Shown: one piece after another, positions 39,947 through 49,123 of the stretch
Numbering within the stretch: position 1 is the stretch's first letter
Layout: each line of letters starts with the position of its first letter
Translations under genes and position numbers: made by a program
The notes under the pieces: model-generated
Seen by the model: only the letters and a program-made list of their open reading frames with translations
The model's database searches: none
What the model was told of the DNA's origin: nothing
NCBI RefSeq assembly: GCF_001305855.1
Contig: NZ_LIXZ01000007.1
Location: forward strand, 144,957-208,956
Reading direction: 5' to 3'
Source of the DNA: Rossellomorea vietnamensis
GTDB lineage: Bacteria; Bacillota; Bacilli; Bacillales; Bacillaceae_B
Length of the DNA: 64,000 nucleotides

Positions 39947-42403
39947 ATGATTGAAAAAACATTAAACATCGAAGGGATGACATGTGCCTCTTGTTCACAG
40001 GCTGTTGAGAAAGCAACGAAGAAGCTGGCTGGTGTTCAACAAGCAAACGTAAATCTTGCAACGGAGAAATTGAATATAACCTATGACGAAAATGAGCTCT
40101 CACTTGAAGAAATCAAGCAAGCTGTGGATAACGCAGGTTATAGAGCAGTCACAGAGATGGAGAAAAAAACATTTAGCGTGACGGGCATGACATGTGCATC
40201 CTGTGTGCAATCGGTGGAAAAGGCGACAAGAAAATTGGATGGCGTTAAGGAATCGACGGTCAATATGGCGACAGAGAAAATGGTCATAAAATATGATCCC
40301 ACCGCCGTAACCGTTTCTGATATTAAGGATGCCGTTTCCGATGCCGGCTATGAAGCGCAGGAGGACACTGACGAAGAAGATTCAGCGGACGAAGACAGAG
40401 ACAAGAAAGAGCAGCACATCAAGACCATGTGGAAACGCTTCTGGGTTTCAGCCGTCTTCACCGTTCCCTTGCTCCTGGTTTCCATGGGGCATATGTTCGG
40501 CATGCCACTGCCCGAAGCGATCGATCCAATGGTGAACCCAACTGGGTTTGCATTGATCCAACTGGTTCTTACCATTCCTGTGGTAGCGATGGGGAAACCA
40601 TTTTTCACCGTTGGGTTTAAGACGCTTTCCAAACGCCATCCCAATATGGATTCATTGGTGGCTCTCGGAACGGGGGCAGCGTTCTTCTATAGTTTGTTTG
40701 CAAGCATCATGATTTTGGCAGGCAGTGAACGCTATGCGCAGAACCTTTATTTTGAATCGGCAGCCGTCATCCTTACCCTCATTACATTAGGGAAATATTT
40801 CGAGGCCCTTTCGAAAGGGAAAACGTCTGAAGCAATTAAGAAGCTAATGGGGCTGGCACCTAAAACAGCCACTATCGTAAGAGATGGAGCGGAAGTCGAG
40901 ATTTCAGTCGAAGAAGTGGAAGTAGGAGATATCATCGTCGTGAAGCCTGGTGAAAAGATTCCCGTTGATGGAGTCGTGACGGAAGGAAAAACATCCGTCG
41001 ATGAAGCGATGCTTACTGGAGAAAGTATGCCTGTTGAGAAAACGCCGGGTTCTGACATCATCGGTGCAAGCATCAATAAAAACGGTACCATCCGATACGA
41101 GGCGACGAAAGTCGGAAAGGATACGGCATTATCGCAGATCATCAAGCTGGTGGAAGATGCGCAAGGTTCAAAGGCCCCTATTGCCAAAATGGCGGACGTC
41201 ATATCGGGATATTTCGTTCCCATCGTCATAGTTCTTGCGATTCTATCGGGAATCGCCTGGTACATTTCAGGGGAGTCGGGCCTCTTTGCCTTCACGATTA
41301 CCATTTCGATTCTCGTCATCGCCTGCCCATGTGCACTGGGACTCGCCACACCTACAGCGATCATGGTCGGTACCGGTAAAGGTGCTGAGAATGGCGTACT
41401 GATTAAGAGCGGCGGCGCTCTTGAAACGACCCATAAAATAGAAACCATCGTGTTCGATAAAACCGGCACCATCACGGAAGGAAAGCCTGTCGTGACGGAT
41501 ATCGTGACGTCAGAAGGGATGTCAGAAGAAGAGCTTCTGATCCTTGCTGCTTCAGCTGAAAAAGGTTCTGAACATCCGCTTGGCGAAGCGATTGTCCGTA
41601 AGGCGGAGGAGAGAGGGCTCACCCTTCGCAAAACCGATTTCTTTGATGCCATTACTGGACAGGGAATTGAAGTGACGGTCGAAGGAGACGATCTGCTCCT
41701 CGGAAACCGCAAGCTGATGGATGAAAATGATGTCAATGTCGGTGAATTGGCTGAGGTGTCGAACCGGCTGGCCTCCGAGGGTAAAACGCCGATGTACATC
41801 GCCGTAGAAGACGAGATTGCGGGCATCATTGCTGTCGCCGATACGGTAAAAGAAACGAGTTTAAAAGCCATTGAAAAACTTCACAGAATGGGGCTCCAGG
41901 TGGCAATGATCACGGGAGACAACAAACGGACAGCGGAAGCAATCGCGAGAGAAGTAGGGATCGACCGCGTGCTGAGTGAAGTACTGCCTGAAGACAAAGC
42001 AAATGAAGTCAAGAAGCTTCAAGGAGAAGGCAGGAAAGTGGCGATGGTCGGGGACGGAATAAATGACGCTCCCGCCCTTGCGCAAGCTGATATCGGGATT
42101 GCCATCGGTTCCGGTACGGACGTGGCCATGGAATCGGCAGACATCGTCCTGATGAGAAGTGACCTTATGGATGTACCGACAGCCGTTGAATTAAGTAAAG
42201 CGACCATAAGGAATATCAAGCAGAACCTTTTCTGGGCATTTGGTTATAATATCCTCGGTATTCCTATTGCCATGGGAATCTTATACCTGTTCGGAGGACC
42301 GTTACTAAATCCAATGATCGCAGGGGCAGCCATGAGCTTCAGCTCCGTATCCGTCTTGCTGAACGCCCTTCGCCTGAAAGGATTCAAACCATCAGAGAAA
42401 TAG
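39947..42403 (+). CDS. copA: copper-exporting P1B-type ATPase CopA
   Basis: An 818-residue Cu+ exporter; start ATG 39947 is chosen because AAGGGTGG lies 8 bases upstream. Two HMA domains carry CASC at 13-16 and again near residue 84. The transport site is IACPCALGLATP (CPC), with TGES actuator, DKTGTITEG phosphorylation site, HP motif in SEHPLGEA, and GDGINDAPAL hinge. GC content and codon use are higher than in the TGCATA-controlled genes to the left, suggesting a different history. Co-transcribed with copY and copZ. Confidence 0.97.
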   Translation: MIEKTLNIEGMTCASCSQAVEKATKKLAGVQQANVNLATEKLNITYDENELSLEEIKQAVDNAGYRAVTEMEKKTFSVTGMTCASCVQSVEKATRKLDGVKESTVNMATEKMVIKYDPTAVTVSDIKDAVSDAGYEAQEDTDEEDSADEDRDKKEQHIKTMWKRFWVSAVFTVPLLLVSMGHMFGMPLPEAIDPMVNPTGFALIQLVLTIPVVAMGKPFFTVGFKTLSKRHPNMDSLVALGTGAAFFYSLFASIMILAGSERYAQNLYFESAAVILTLITLGKYFEALSKGKTSEAIKKLMGLAPKTATIVRDGAEVEISVEEVEVGDIIVVKPGEKIPVDGVVTEGKTSVDEAMLTGESMPVEKTPGSDIIGASINKNGTIRYEATKVGKDTALSQIIKLVEDAQGSKAPIAKMADVISGYFVPIVIVLAILSGIAWYISGESGLFAFTITISILVIACPCALGLATPTAIMVGTGKGAENGVLIKSGGALETTHKIETIVFDKTGTITEGKPVVTDIVTSEGMSEEELLILAASAEKGSEHPLGEAIVRKAEERGLTLRKTDFFDAITGQGIEVTVEGDDLLLGNRKLMDENDVNVGELAEVSNRLASEGKTPMYIAVEDEIAGIIAVADTVKETSLKAIEKLHRMGLQVAMITGDNKRTAEAIAREVGIDRVLSEVLPEDKANEVKKLQGEGRKVAMVGDGINDAPALAQADIGIAIGSGTDVAMESADIVLMRSDLMDVPTAVELSKATIRNIKQNLFWAFGYNILGIPIAMGILYLFGGPLLNPMIAGAAMSFSSVSVLLNALRLKGFKPSEK

Positions 42404-42431
42404 TTCTTTATGAAAGGAGCTCTAAAATACG

Positions 42432-42713
42432 ATGAGTAAAGACCTTGCATTAGAACTTTATACCAGACCCACCTGTTCAGATTGCCAAGCTGCTAAAGAA
42501 TACTTGAATGGGAAGAACATTGCCTATGTCCATAAGAATGTAGGAGAAGATAAAAGGTTTGAGGAAGAGCTCAAGGAGATAACCGGCTCCAGGATCGTTC
42601 CTTCCTTTGCTTTCTATAAAAAAGGTATATTCGGCCAAAAAAGAGTGGTAAAGAATTTGATTGGTTTTGAGAACAATAAAGAAGAAATCAAGCAATTATT
42701 AGGGTTGAAATAA
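42432..42713 (+). CDS. glutaredoxin family protein
   Basis: A 93-residue thioredoxin-fold protein with redox motif C15-S-D-C18 and cis-Pro in RIVPSFAFY. It follows copA by 28 bases and probably belongs to the cop operon. It could reduce copper-oxidised thiols or itself handle Cu+. The start ATG 42432 is behind AAAGGAG. The family is clear, the substrate is not. Confidence 0.85.
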   Translation: MSKDLALELYTRPTCSDCQAAKEYLNGKNIAYVHKNVGEDKRFEEELKEITGSRIVPSFAFYKKGIFGQKRVVKNLIGFENNKEEIKQLLGLK

Positions 42714-42749
42714 CTTTATTAGATCAGCTAAAGCTGACACGGATGCTAT

Positions 42750-42807
42750 AAACAAATCAGAAATGTCCAGTAGATAATAATCAAGGGCATTTCTGATTTG
42801 TTTTTTT
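42750..42807 (+). terminator. terminator after the cop operon
   Basis: A 16-bp stem AAACAAATCAGAAATG / CATTTCTGATTTGTTT, extended by GTCC/GGGC-type pairs, loop of ~16 bases, then Ts. Confidence 0.85.
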
Positions 42808-42815
42808 AGTTGTTT

Positions 42816-42849
42816 TCTTCATTAAATTTGCACATTTATGGGGGAAAAC
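42816..42849 (+). promoter_or_regulatory. TGCATA element upstream of the SHOCT gene
   Basis: TCTTCATT (42816) and TTTGCACA (42827) are 11 bp apart, followed by ATTTA and GGGGG. No clear -10 at +17; weakest member of the set. Confidence 0.45.
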
Positions 42850-42963
42850 TAAGGTATCCCCATGATGCTACAAAGACAAAGGTTTTTGAATGTGGCTTAA
42901 GGGTTGTTTTTAAAAATACCATAAAGGGTATAATTGAATGAAAAACCTAAAGGAGATGATTTT

Positions 42964-43200
42964 ATGATGAATGGTGGAGGAATGGGCGGCGGATTTTTTG
43001 GGACCGGCTTTCTTTTTATCATATTGATCGTGGCGATTGCGGGCGTATTCATTTGGATGATGAGGGCGAAGACGCCGAAAGAGAACAACCTGACGCACAA
43101 TGCGAATCGTCATTCATTGAGTTTATTAAAGGACCGACTGGCAAAAGGGGAAATTACGGAAGAAGAATATGAACGGCTTAAAAGGAAAATTCAAGAATAA
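42964..43200 (+). CDS. small SHOCT-domain membrane protein
   Basis: A 78-residue protein, start ATG 42964 behind AAAGGAG (an upstream in-frame ATG at 42934 has no site). A Gly/Met-rich N-terminus (MMNGGGMGGGFFG), one helix (~15-35, LFIILIVAIAGVFIWMM), and a C-terminal SHOCT motif (LLKDRLAKGEITEEEYERLKRKI) are visible. Such proteins often sit next to copper oxidases and may assist membrane assembly or oligomerisation. It is followed by a second multicopper oxidase after ~70 bases. Confidence 0.85.
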   Translation: MMNGGGMGGGFFGTGFLFIILIVAIAGVFIWMMRAKTPKENNLTHNANRHSLSLLKDRLAKGEITEEEYERLKRKIQE

Positions 43201-43271
43201 TAACCATTGAGAAGCAAGGACTCTACTAGAAAAAAACAGATTAGTACGACAAACGGTTAGGAGAGGCAGCG

Positions 43272-44795
43272 ATGAATAGAAAAATTATTGGAAGCATACT
43301 CATTACTTTATTAGTGGCAATCGGGGTGATAGTATTTCTTCAATCACCCTGGTATAAAAGCGGGGAGAGGGCATTGCCTAAGGGGGTGAAGGACGGGGGG
43401 ACGAGTATATTAGACGTTAGTGCACAAGAAAAAGGTGACCGCAATGTAAAAAAATTCGAATTAACGGCTCAGGATACGGAGTGGCAGATCAGTGAGGGAA
43501 AGAAAGTAGATGCTTGGACTTATAATGGTACGGTTCCTGGAAAATCTATTCGTGTAACGGAAGGTGATTTTGTACAAGTAAAGCTTAAGAACGAGCTTGA
43601 TGTCCCCGTGACAATTCACTGGCACGGGGTTCTGCTGCCGAACAAAATGGATGGGATCCCAGGTTTGACTCAAGATGCTGTTCAGCCCGGGGAAAGCTTT
43701 ACATACGAATTTATAGCAAATGATGCGGGTACGTATTGGTATCATTCCCATCAACAAAGCTCTGTACAGGTCGACAAGGGCTTATATGGATCGTTTATTG
43801 TAGAAGAAAAGGATAAAGAGTATAAGAGAGATGAAGTCTTCATGCTCGATGAGTGGGCAGTAGATCAAGAAAAAGAGGATATCTCCAATATGGGAGGGAT
43901 GATGAAGGGAGCCATGTCCGGAGACGGTGAAGCGGATACGAAACAAATGTACGATACCTTTACCGTGAATGGAAAATCCGGAAATGCCATTGAGCCACTT
44001 ACGATGGAAGCGGGTGAAAAAGCAAGGTTGAGATTCGTGAATGCCGGATACCAGGTTCATCGGTTGGTCTTTCCTGAGGGATCAATGAGGGTGATGGCGA
44101 ATGATGCAGAAGGAGTGGTCTCTGAAGATCACAACACCAATGTTCTTGAAATTGCACCTGGTGAAAGAGTGGATGTGGAATTTAAGAAGCCCGATCAGGA
44201 GACGGTGTTCATTGGGCAGGAACAGAATGTAGAACACGCGGAAGACATGATGATACCAGTTGTGTCTAATGATAAACACTCCGATCAAAAAGCGTCACTT
44301 GCAAGGGGAGCAGGTGTGGCGAAAGGAATTTCATATGGAAGTGAAAACCTTATTTTTGACAAAAAGCCTGAACCCGATGTTACCTATGACATGGATTTAA
44401 GCATGGGCATGTCAATGGGGGAAGGTATGTCCTTTCAAATTAACGATGAAACCTTTCCTGATACACCACCTATTAGGGTGGAAGAAGGAGACATTGTAAA
44501 AGTCACCCTGAGAAATAAAGGCAGGATGAATCATCCTATGCACCTTCATGGTCACCGTTTCCAGGTGAACTCTAAAAATGGAAAAGAATTTAAAAAGCCG
44601 ATTGTCAAAGACTTGATACATGTAAAGCCAGGTGAGGAATATGTCATCTATTTTAAAGCAGATAATGTGGGAGAATGGTTATTCCATTGCCATGATAACA
44701 ATCATGCTGCCAGGGGAATGGTGACAATCGTTGATTATGAAGGAGTATATTCTCCGTTTGAGTTAGGTGGTAAAGAGGAGAATCAGCCTAACTGA
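43272..44795 (+). CDS. multicopper oxidase 2
   Basis: A 507-residue laccase-type oxidase with an N-terminal hydrophobic segment (~5-25) but no lipobox Cys, so membrane-anchored or secreted. Copper ligands are in HWHG, YHSHQ, HPMHLHGH and HCHDNNHAARGM. A Met-rich loop (MGGMMKGAM and SMGMSMGEGM) hints at Cu+ oxidation. It is only moderately similar to the oxidase at 27328, differing in anchor and internal loops, so it is a paralog rather than a recent copy. RBS AGGAGAGG. Confidence 0.92.
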   Translation: MNRKIIGSILITLLVAIGVIVFLQSPWYKSGERALPKGVKDGGTSILDVSAQEKGDRNVKKFELTAQDTEWQISEGKKVDAWTYNGTVPGKSIRVTEGDFVQVKLKNELDVPVTIHWHGVLLPNKMDGIPGLTQDAVQPGESFTYEFIANDAGTYWYHSHQQSSVQVDKGLYGSFIVEEKDKEYKRDEVFMLDEWAVDQEKEDISNMGGMMKGAMSGDGEADTKQMYDTFTVNGKSGNAIEPLTMEAGEKARLRFVNAGYQVHRLVFPEGSMRVMANDAEGVVSEDHNTNVLEIAPGERVDVEFKKPDQETVFIGQEQNVEHAEDMMIPVVSNDKHSDQKASLARGAGVAKGISYGSENLIFDKKPEPDVTYDMDLSMGMSMGEGMSFQINDETFPDTPPIRVEEGDIVKVTLRNKGRMNHPMHLHGHRFQVNSKNGKEFKKPIVKDLIHVKPGEEYVIYFKADNVGEWLFHCHDNNHAARGMVTIVDYEGVYSPFELGGKEENQPN

Positions 44796-45154
44796 AAAAA
44801 TCATTCAGATATAAAACTTTCTTGAGGGGACAGATTTATTAGATTTGAACGTTTTTCTGACATAATAGTAAGCTGAAAAACTATTTGAAATCAACTCTCA
44901 TTATCCGAATGATGATTATTAATATTCTAAATAATCAACCTATAAACCGCTCTCAACGTTATTCTCAGATAACTTTGAGAGCTATTTTTTTGTCCATTGA
45001 GCAATTCTTTCCAACATTGTTACCGTTCTGTGAATAAAATGCGTCGAAATTTCGAAAATCTGTTTAAAAATGAAGTTATGAAGGGTACCTGATTAGAGAA
45101 TTTGATAGTATAGGTCTACGAGAGTAAATTCTACATAAAGGAAGGTGATTTCTT
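44796..45154. other. gap between multicopper oxidase 2 and qoxA
   Basis: The stretch holds the terminator at 44949-44991 and then ~160 bases before qoxA with no convincing promoter pair or gene. It marks the edge of the copper region. Confidence 0.5.
44949..44991 (+). terminator. terminator after multicopper oxidase 2
   Basis: GCTCTCAA ... TTGAGAGC with an inner GTTAT/ATAAC pairing, then a T run. Confidence 0.8.
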
Positions 45155-46174
45155 TTGTTTAATAAATTTAAACCGTATTTAATTGTCTTAATAAGTTTAA
45201 TATCGTTATTTTTCATCATTATATTCAGTACGGATAGCGAGTTAATTGTCCTGGATCCCAAAGGGCCGGTCGGAGCCGTCCAAAAAGATCTGATCATGCT
45301 ATCGATTTACTATATGATTGCCATTATGGTTGTCGTTCTTGGATTCTTCACGATTATATTATTCAAGTATCGAAGCAGTAAAAAAAATAGTGACTACAAA
45401 CCGGATATGCATGGAAGTACTTTTCTGGAGATCATTTGGACTTTGATTCCCGTCCTGATCGTCATTGCATTATCGATTCCGAATACCAAAGCCTTGTATG
45501 ATTTAAGGGGCGCACCGGAAGCGACTGCTCATAAGGATCCAATCGTCATCCATGCGACGGCTGTCGATTGGAAATGGATCTTCAGCTACCCTGAAGAAGG
45601 AATCGAAACCGTAAACTATGTCAATGTCCCTGAGGATCATCCGATTCTTTTTAAAGTAACCGCGGCAGACTCCATGGCTTCCTTCTGGGTACCGCAAATC
45701 GGCGGTCAGATCTATGGTATGCCTGGAATGGTCAATGACTTATACCTGCAGGCTGATGAACCCGGAACGTATGATGGAAGAAATTCCAACTTCACTGGTG
45801 AAGGTATGACGCACCAAACGTTTGATTTTGTTGCGATGAAACAAGACAAATATGAAGATTGGGTAGAAGATGCTCAAGACGAACCGAAATTGACGGAAGA
45901 TACGTATGAAAAACTGATGCTTCCTGAGACGGTTGATAAGATGACTTTTTCATCTACTCATTTAGCATTCGTCGATCATGGTAAGAATTCGGAGTATGCC
46001 ATGGCGATCCGCCAGAAGTACGGACTTGATACTACGGTGGATGGAGCAGATAAAGATGCTAAGTCGGTTCATGGCAATATGGATATGGAAGGCCACGAAG
46101 GCATGGACCATGACGATATGAAGAAAAAAGATGAAGATGACGACCATGAAGATCATGGCGGTCACGAGCACTAA
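45155..46174 (+). CDS. qoxA: cytochrome aa3 quinol oxidase subunit II
   Basis: A 339-residue subunit II, start TTG 45155 behind GGAAGGTGA. Two helices (~8-30 and ~50-75) precede a cupredoxin-fold domain. The region where cytochrome c oxidases have CuA cysteines reads IGGQIYGMPGM without Cys, so this is a quinol oxidase. The usual lipobox Cys of Bacillus QoxA is absent (IIIFSTDSEL). The C-terminal ~35 residues are rich in His, Asp and Met (MDMEGHEGMDHDD ... HEDHGGHEH), a possible metal-binding tail. First gene of qoxABCD. Confidence 0.93.
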   Translation: MFNKFKPYLIVLISLISLFFIIIFSTDSELIVLDPKGPVGAVQKDLIMLSIYYMIAIMVVVLGFFTIILFKYRSSKKNSDYKPDMHGSTFLEIIWTLIPVLIVIALSIPNTKALYDLRGAPEATAHKDPIVIHATAVDWKWIFSYPEEGIETVNYVNVPEDHPILFKVTAADSMASFWVPQIGGQIYGMPGMVNDLYLQADEPGTYDGRNSNFTGEGMTHQTFDFVAMKQDKYEDWVEDAQDEPKLTEDTYEKLMLPETVDKMTFSSTHLAFVDHGKNSEYAMAIRQKYGLDTTVDGADKDAKSVHGNMDMEGHEGMDHDDMKKKDEDDDHEDHGGHEH

Positions 46175-46190
46175 GAGAGGAGGACTTTAA

Positions 46191-48152
46191 ATGTTTGATT
46201 TTATCAAGGATAATCTTATCCTCAACGATCCGTTGATTCTGGGAGCCAACATTTCGATCGTTTTCACCGTAATCGGAATCGTTGCAGTCCTCACTTACTT
46301 CAAAAAGTGGAAATGGTTGTGGAACGACTGGATCACAAGCGTTGATCATAAAAAAATCGGGATTATGTATATCCTGGCTGCACTAGTCATGCTCTTCCGT
46401 GGAGGAGTCGATGCACTCTTGATGAGGGCACAGCTGACAGTGCCGGATAATTCATTTTTAACATCCGAGCATTACAATGAAATCTTTACGACTCATGGTA
46501 CGATCATGATTCTGTTCATGGCGATGCCATTCTTACTTGGATTGATGAATGTGGTTGTTCCTTTGCAGATCGGTGCAAGGGACGTAGCCTTCCCATACTT
46601 GAATAACTTAAGTTTCTGGTCATTCATGTTCGGGGCAATCCTTTTCAATATGTCCTTCGTGTTCGGTGGATCACCAAATGCCGGCTGGACGAACTACGCA
46701 CCACTTGCCATTGAAGGCAGTCCTGGACCGGGTATTAACTATTACCTGCTTGGCTTACAAATATCGGGAATCGGTACACTCTTGACGGGTATCAACTTTG
46801 TCGTCACCATCATCAAGATGCGTGCACCGGGCATGACGCTTCTTCGCATGCCGATGTTCACGTGGACGACGTTGATCACGGCTTTCATCATCGTATTTGC
46901 TTTCCCGATTTTGACTGTCACATTAGCTCTGATGACATTTGACCGTCTTTTCGGTTCCCACTTCTTCACGCTTACGAGTGGTGGTGACCCGATGCTATGG
47001 GCAAACCTTTTCTGGCTATGGGGACATCCGGAAGTATATATCGTTATATTACCGGCTTTCGGTATTTTCTCAGAAATCATTGCTACATTTGCAAGAAAAA
47101 CACTATTTGGCTATAAATCTATGATTATCTCACTTGTTGCGATTTCTGGACTAAGCTTCGTCGTATGGGTCCATCACTTCTTTACAATGGGTGGAAGCGC
47201 AGCAGTGAACAGTGTGTTCTCGATTACAACGATGGCGATTGCCATTCCGACGGGGATCAAGATATTCAACTGGCTGGGTACGTTATTTAAAGGTAAGATT
47301 GAATTTACTGTACCGATGTTATGGTCTGTTGCGTTCATTCCGACATTCCTGATCGGTGGGGTGACAGGGGTTATGCTTGGGATGGCTGCGGCCGATTTCC
47401 AATATCACAATAACTACTTCCTGGTTGCTCACTTCCACTATACGTTGATTGCCGGTGTTGTATTTGCCTGCTTCGCGGGACTTACGTACTGGTATCCAAA
47501 GATGTTTGGTCACAAGATGAACGAACGGATCGGCAGATGGGCTTTCTGGTTCTTCTCCATCGGTTTCAATCTATGTTTCTTACCTCAGTTCGTATTAGGG
47601 TTCGCGGGTATGCCGAGACGTGTGTACACGTACGGACCTGAAGACGGCTGGACGGCATTGAATATGATCTCTTCTGTTGGAGCGTTCGGAATGGGAGTCG
47701 GATTCATGATTCTCGTTTACGGTATCTATTACAGCTTCCGTTTTGCCAAGAGAGAAACAACAGGTGACGCATGGGATGGACGTACCCTTGAATGGGCAAC
47801 AAGCTCAGCGATTGCACCTCATTACAACTTTGCACATGTTCCTGAAGTGAAGAGTCATGATGCATTTTATGATATGAAGCAAGAAGGAAGAAAGATGATT
47901 CCTGATAACTTTGAATACAAACCGATTCACATGCCAAGTAATGCCGGGACACCTTTTATCATGTCCGCATTATTCTTCGCCGCAGGATTTGGTTTAGTGT
48001 TTGAATTGTTCTGGATGGCGATATTGGCACTAATCGGTATCTTCGGATGTATGGCGTATCGTTCATTAATGTCTCATAAGCATGATGAAGGATATTATGT
48101 CAGCGTAGAAGAAATTGAAAAAACGGAAAATCCGTATAAGAGGGAGGCGTGA
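46191..48152 (+). CDS. qoxB: cytochrome aa3 quinol oxidase subunit I
   Basis: A 653-residue heme-copper oxidase subunit I with ~14 helices. It contains the heme a/a3 and CuB ligands: TTHGTIMI near 105, [23 protein letters not shown] and the HFHYTLIAG helix. It reduces O2 to water with quinol electrons and pumps protons. RBS GAGAGGAGG. qoxC begins 3 bases downstream. Confidence 0.97.
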   Translation: MFDFIKDNLILNDPLILGANISIVFTVIGIVAVLTYFKKWKWLWNDWITSVDHKKIGIMYILAALVMLFRGGVDALLMRAQLTVPDNSFLTSEHYNEIFTTHGTIMILFMAMPFLLGLMNVVVPLQIGARDVAFPYLNNLSFWSFMFGAILFNMSFVFGGSPNAGWTNYAPLAIEGSPGPGINYYLLGLQISGIGTLLTGINFVVTIIKMRAPGMTLLRMPMFTWTTLITAFIIVFAFPILTVTLALMTFDRLFGSHFFTLTSGGDPMLWANLFWLWGHPEVYIVILPAFGIFSEIIATFARKTLFGYKSMIISLVAISGLSFVVWVHHFFTMGGSAAVNSVFSITTMAIAIPTGIKIFNWLGTLFKGKIEFTVPMLWSVAFIPTFLIGGVTGVMLGMAAADFQYHNNYFLVAHFHYTLIAGVVFACFAGLTYWYPKMFGHKMNERIGRWAFWFFSIGFNLCFLPQFVLGFAGMPRRVYTYGPEDGWTALNMISSVGAFGMGVGFMILVYGIYYSFRFAKRETTGDAWDGRTLEWATSSAIAPHYNFAHVPEVKSHDAFYDMKQEGRKMIPDNFEYKPIHMPSNAGTPFIMSALFFAAGFGLVFELFWMAILALIGIFGCMAYRSLMSHKHDEGYYVSVEEIEKTENPYKREA

Positions 48153-48154
48153 GC

Positions 48155-48766
48155 ATGGCACATAGTACAAATATAGATCCAAACACGCCGCTTGAATATC
48201 AGTCTGATATTGGTAAACTGAATATATTCGGATTCTGGGTTTTCCTGGGTGCGGAGATTGCCTTATTTGCCACTATTTTCGCAACGTTCTTCGCTCTGAA
48301 GGCCGGAACCATGGGTGGCCCGCTTCCAAGTGAAGTGTTTGATATGAAGAATACGATCATCATGACGCTGCTATTGTTAATCAGTAGTTTCACGTCTGGA
48401 TTATCAATAAATGAATTAAGAAAAAGAAACGTCAAATCCATGATGGTCTGGTTGATCATCACATTACTGTTCGGATTAGGATTTCTATACTTGGAAATCA
48501 CTGAATTTGTCCATTTGGTCCATGAAGGGGCAGCAATGACGACGAACTCATTCTGGTCATCCTTCTATTTACTGACCGGAACGCACGGTCTCCACGTATC
48601 GGTTGGGATTTTATGGATTACCCTCGTGATGTTCCAAGTGAAGAAACAGGGATTGAATCCTGATACCGCTAAAAAACTATTTGTATCCAGCTTGTATTGG
48701 CACTTTCTGGACTTTGTCTGGATCTTCGTGTTCACAAGCGTGTACTTATTAGGGATGGTGGGATAA
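48155..48766 (+). CDS. qoxC: cytochrome aa3 quinol oxidase subunit III
   Basis: A 203-residue, five-helix subunit III. I start at ATG 48155 behind AGGGAGG, not the in-frame GTG 48149 that overlaps qoxB. Family motifs are FWVFLGAEIALFATIF, TGTHGLHVSVG and YWHFLDFVWIFVF. Its stop TAA overlaps the qoxD ATG by one base. Confidence 0.96.
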   Translation: MAHSTNIDPNTPLEYQSDIGKLNIFGFWVFLGAEIALFATIFATFFALKAGTMGGPLPSEVFDMKNTIIMTLLLLISSFTSGLSINELRKRNVKSMMVWLIITLLFGLGFLYLEITEFVHLVHEGAAMTTNSFWSSFYLLTGTHGLHVSVGILWITLVMFQVKKQGLNPDTAKKLFVSSLYWHFLDFVWIFVFTSVYLLGMVG

Positions 48767-49062
48767 TGTCACAACATACGAATCATAGTGGACTGCCTTG
48801 GACTCAGATCATTGGATTTATCTTATCGATTGCCTTGACGTTCTTAGCTGTCTGGTTTGGACTTTATACGAATATGGCATATGAACTGATCGTAGCGATC
48901 GTGTTCGTCCTTGCCTTCATACAGGCTGCCATTCAGCTCTTCATGTTCATGCACGTAACGGAAGGTGAAGGCAAATGGCAGGTAGGTAAGATGATGTCGG
49001 CGGCATTTATCGCGATTGTCATCGTAGCCGGATCTGTCTGGGTATTGAGCAATATGCATTAA
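48766..49062 (+). CDS. qoxD: cytochrome aa3 quinol oxidase subunit IV
   Basis: A 98-residue, three-helix subunit IV (LIVAIVFVLAFIQAAIQLFMFMH is the signature helix). The start ATG 48766 overlaps the qoxC stop. It assists assembly of the CuB centre in relatives. It is followed by a terminator shared with the convergent gene. Confidence 0.95.
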   Translation: MSQHTNHSGLPWTQIIGFILSIALTFLAVWFGLYTNMAYELIVAIVFVLAFIQAAIQLFMFMHVTEGEGKWQVGKMMSAAFIAIVIVAGSVWVLSNMH

Positions 49063-49069
49063 AATAGAA

Positions 49070-49102
49070 AAGAAGCTGTTGGGATCCCCCGACAGCTTCT
49101 TT
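49070..49102. terminator. bidirectional terminator after qoxD
   Basis: AGAAGCTGTTGGG / CCCGACAGCTTCT, one T-G pair, loop ATCC. Confidence 0.85.
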
Positions 49103-49123
49103 CATTATATACCTTTAAGCTGA

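Noticed and set aside
40747..41871. 374-codon frame antisense to copA
   Set aside because: It is a shadow of a GC-richer gene; Ser/Pro/Thr-rich translation and no ribosome binding site.
23217..45154. Right-hand copy of the ssrA 3' end as an attachment site
   Set aside because: I could not find a repeat of the tmRNA 3' end by reading; no integrase gene is present either.
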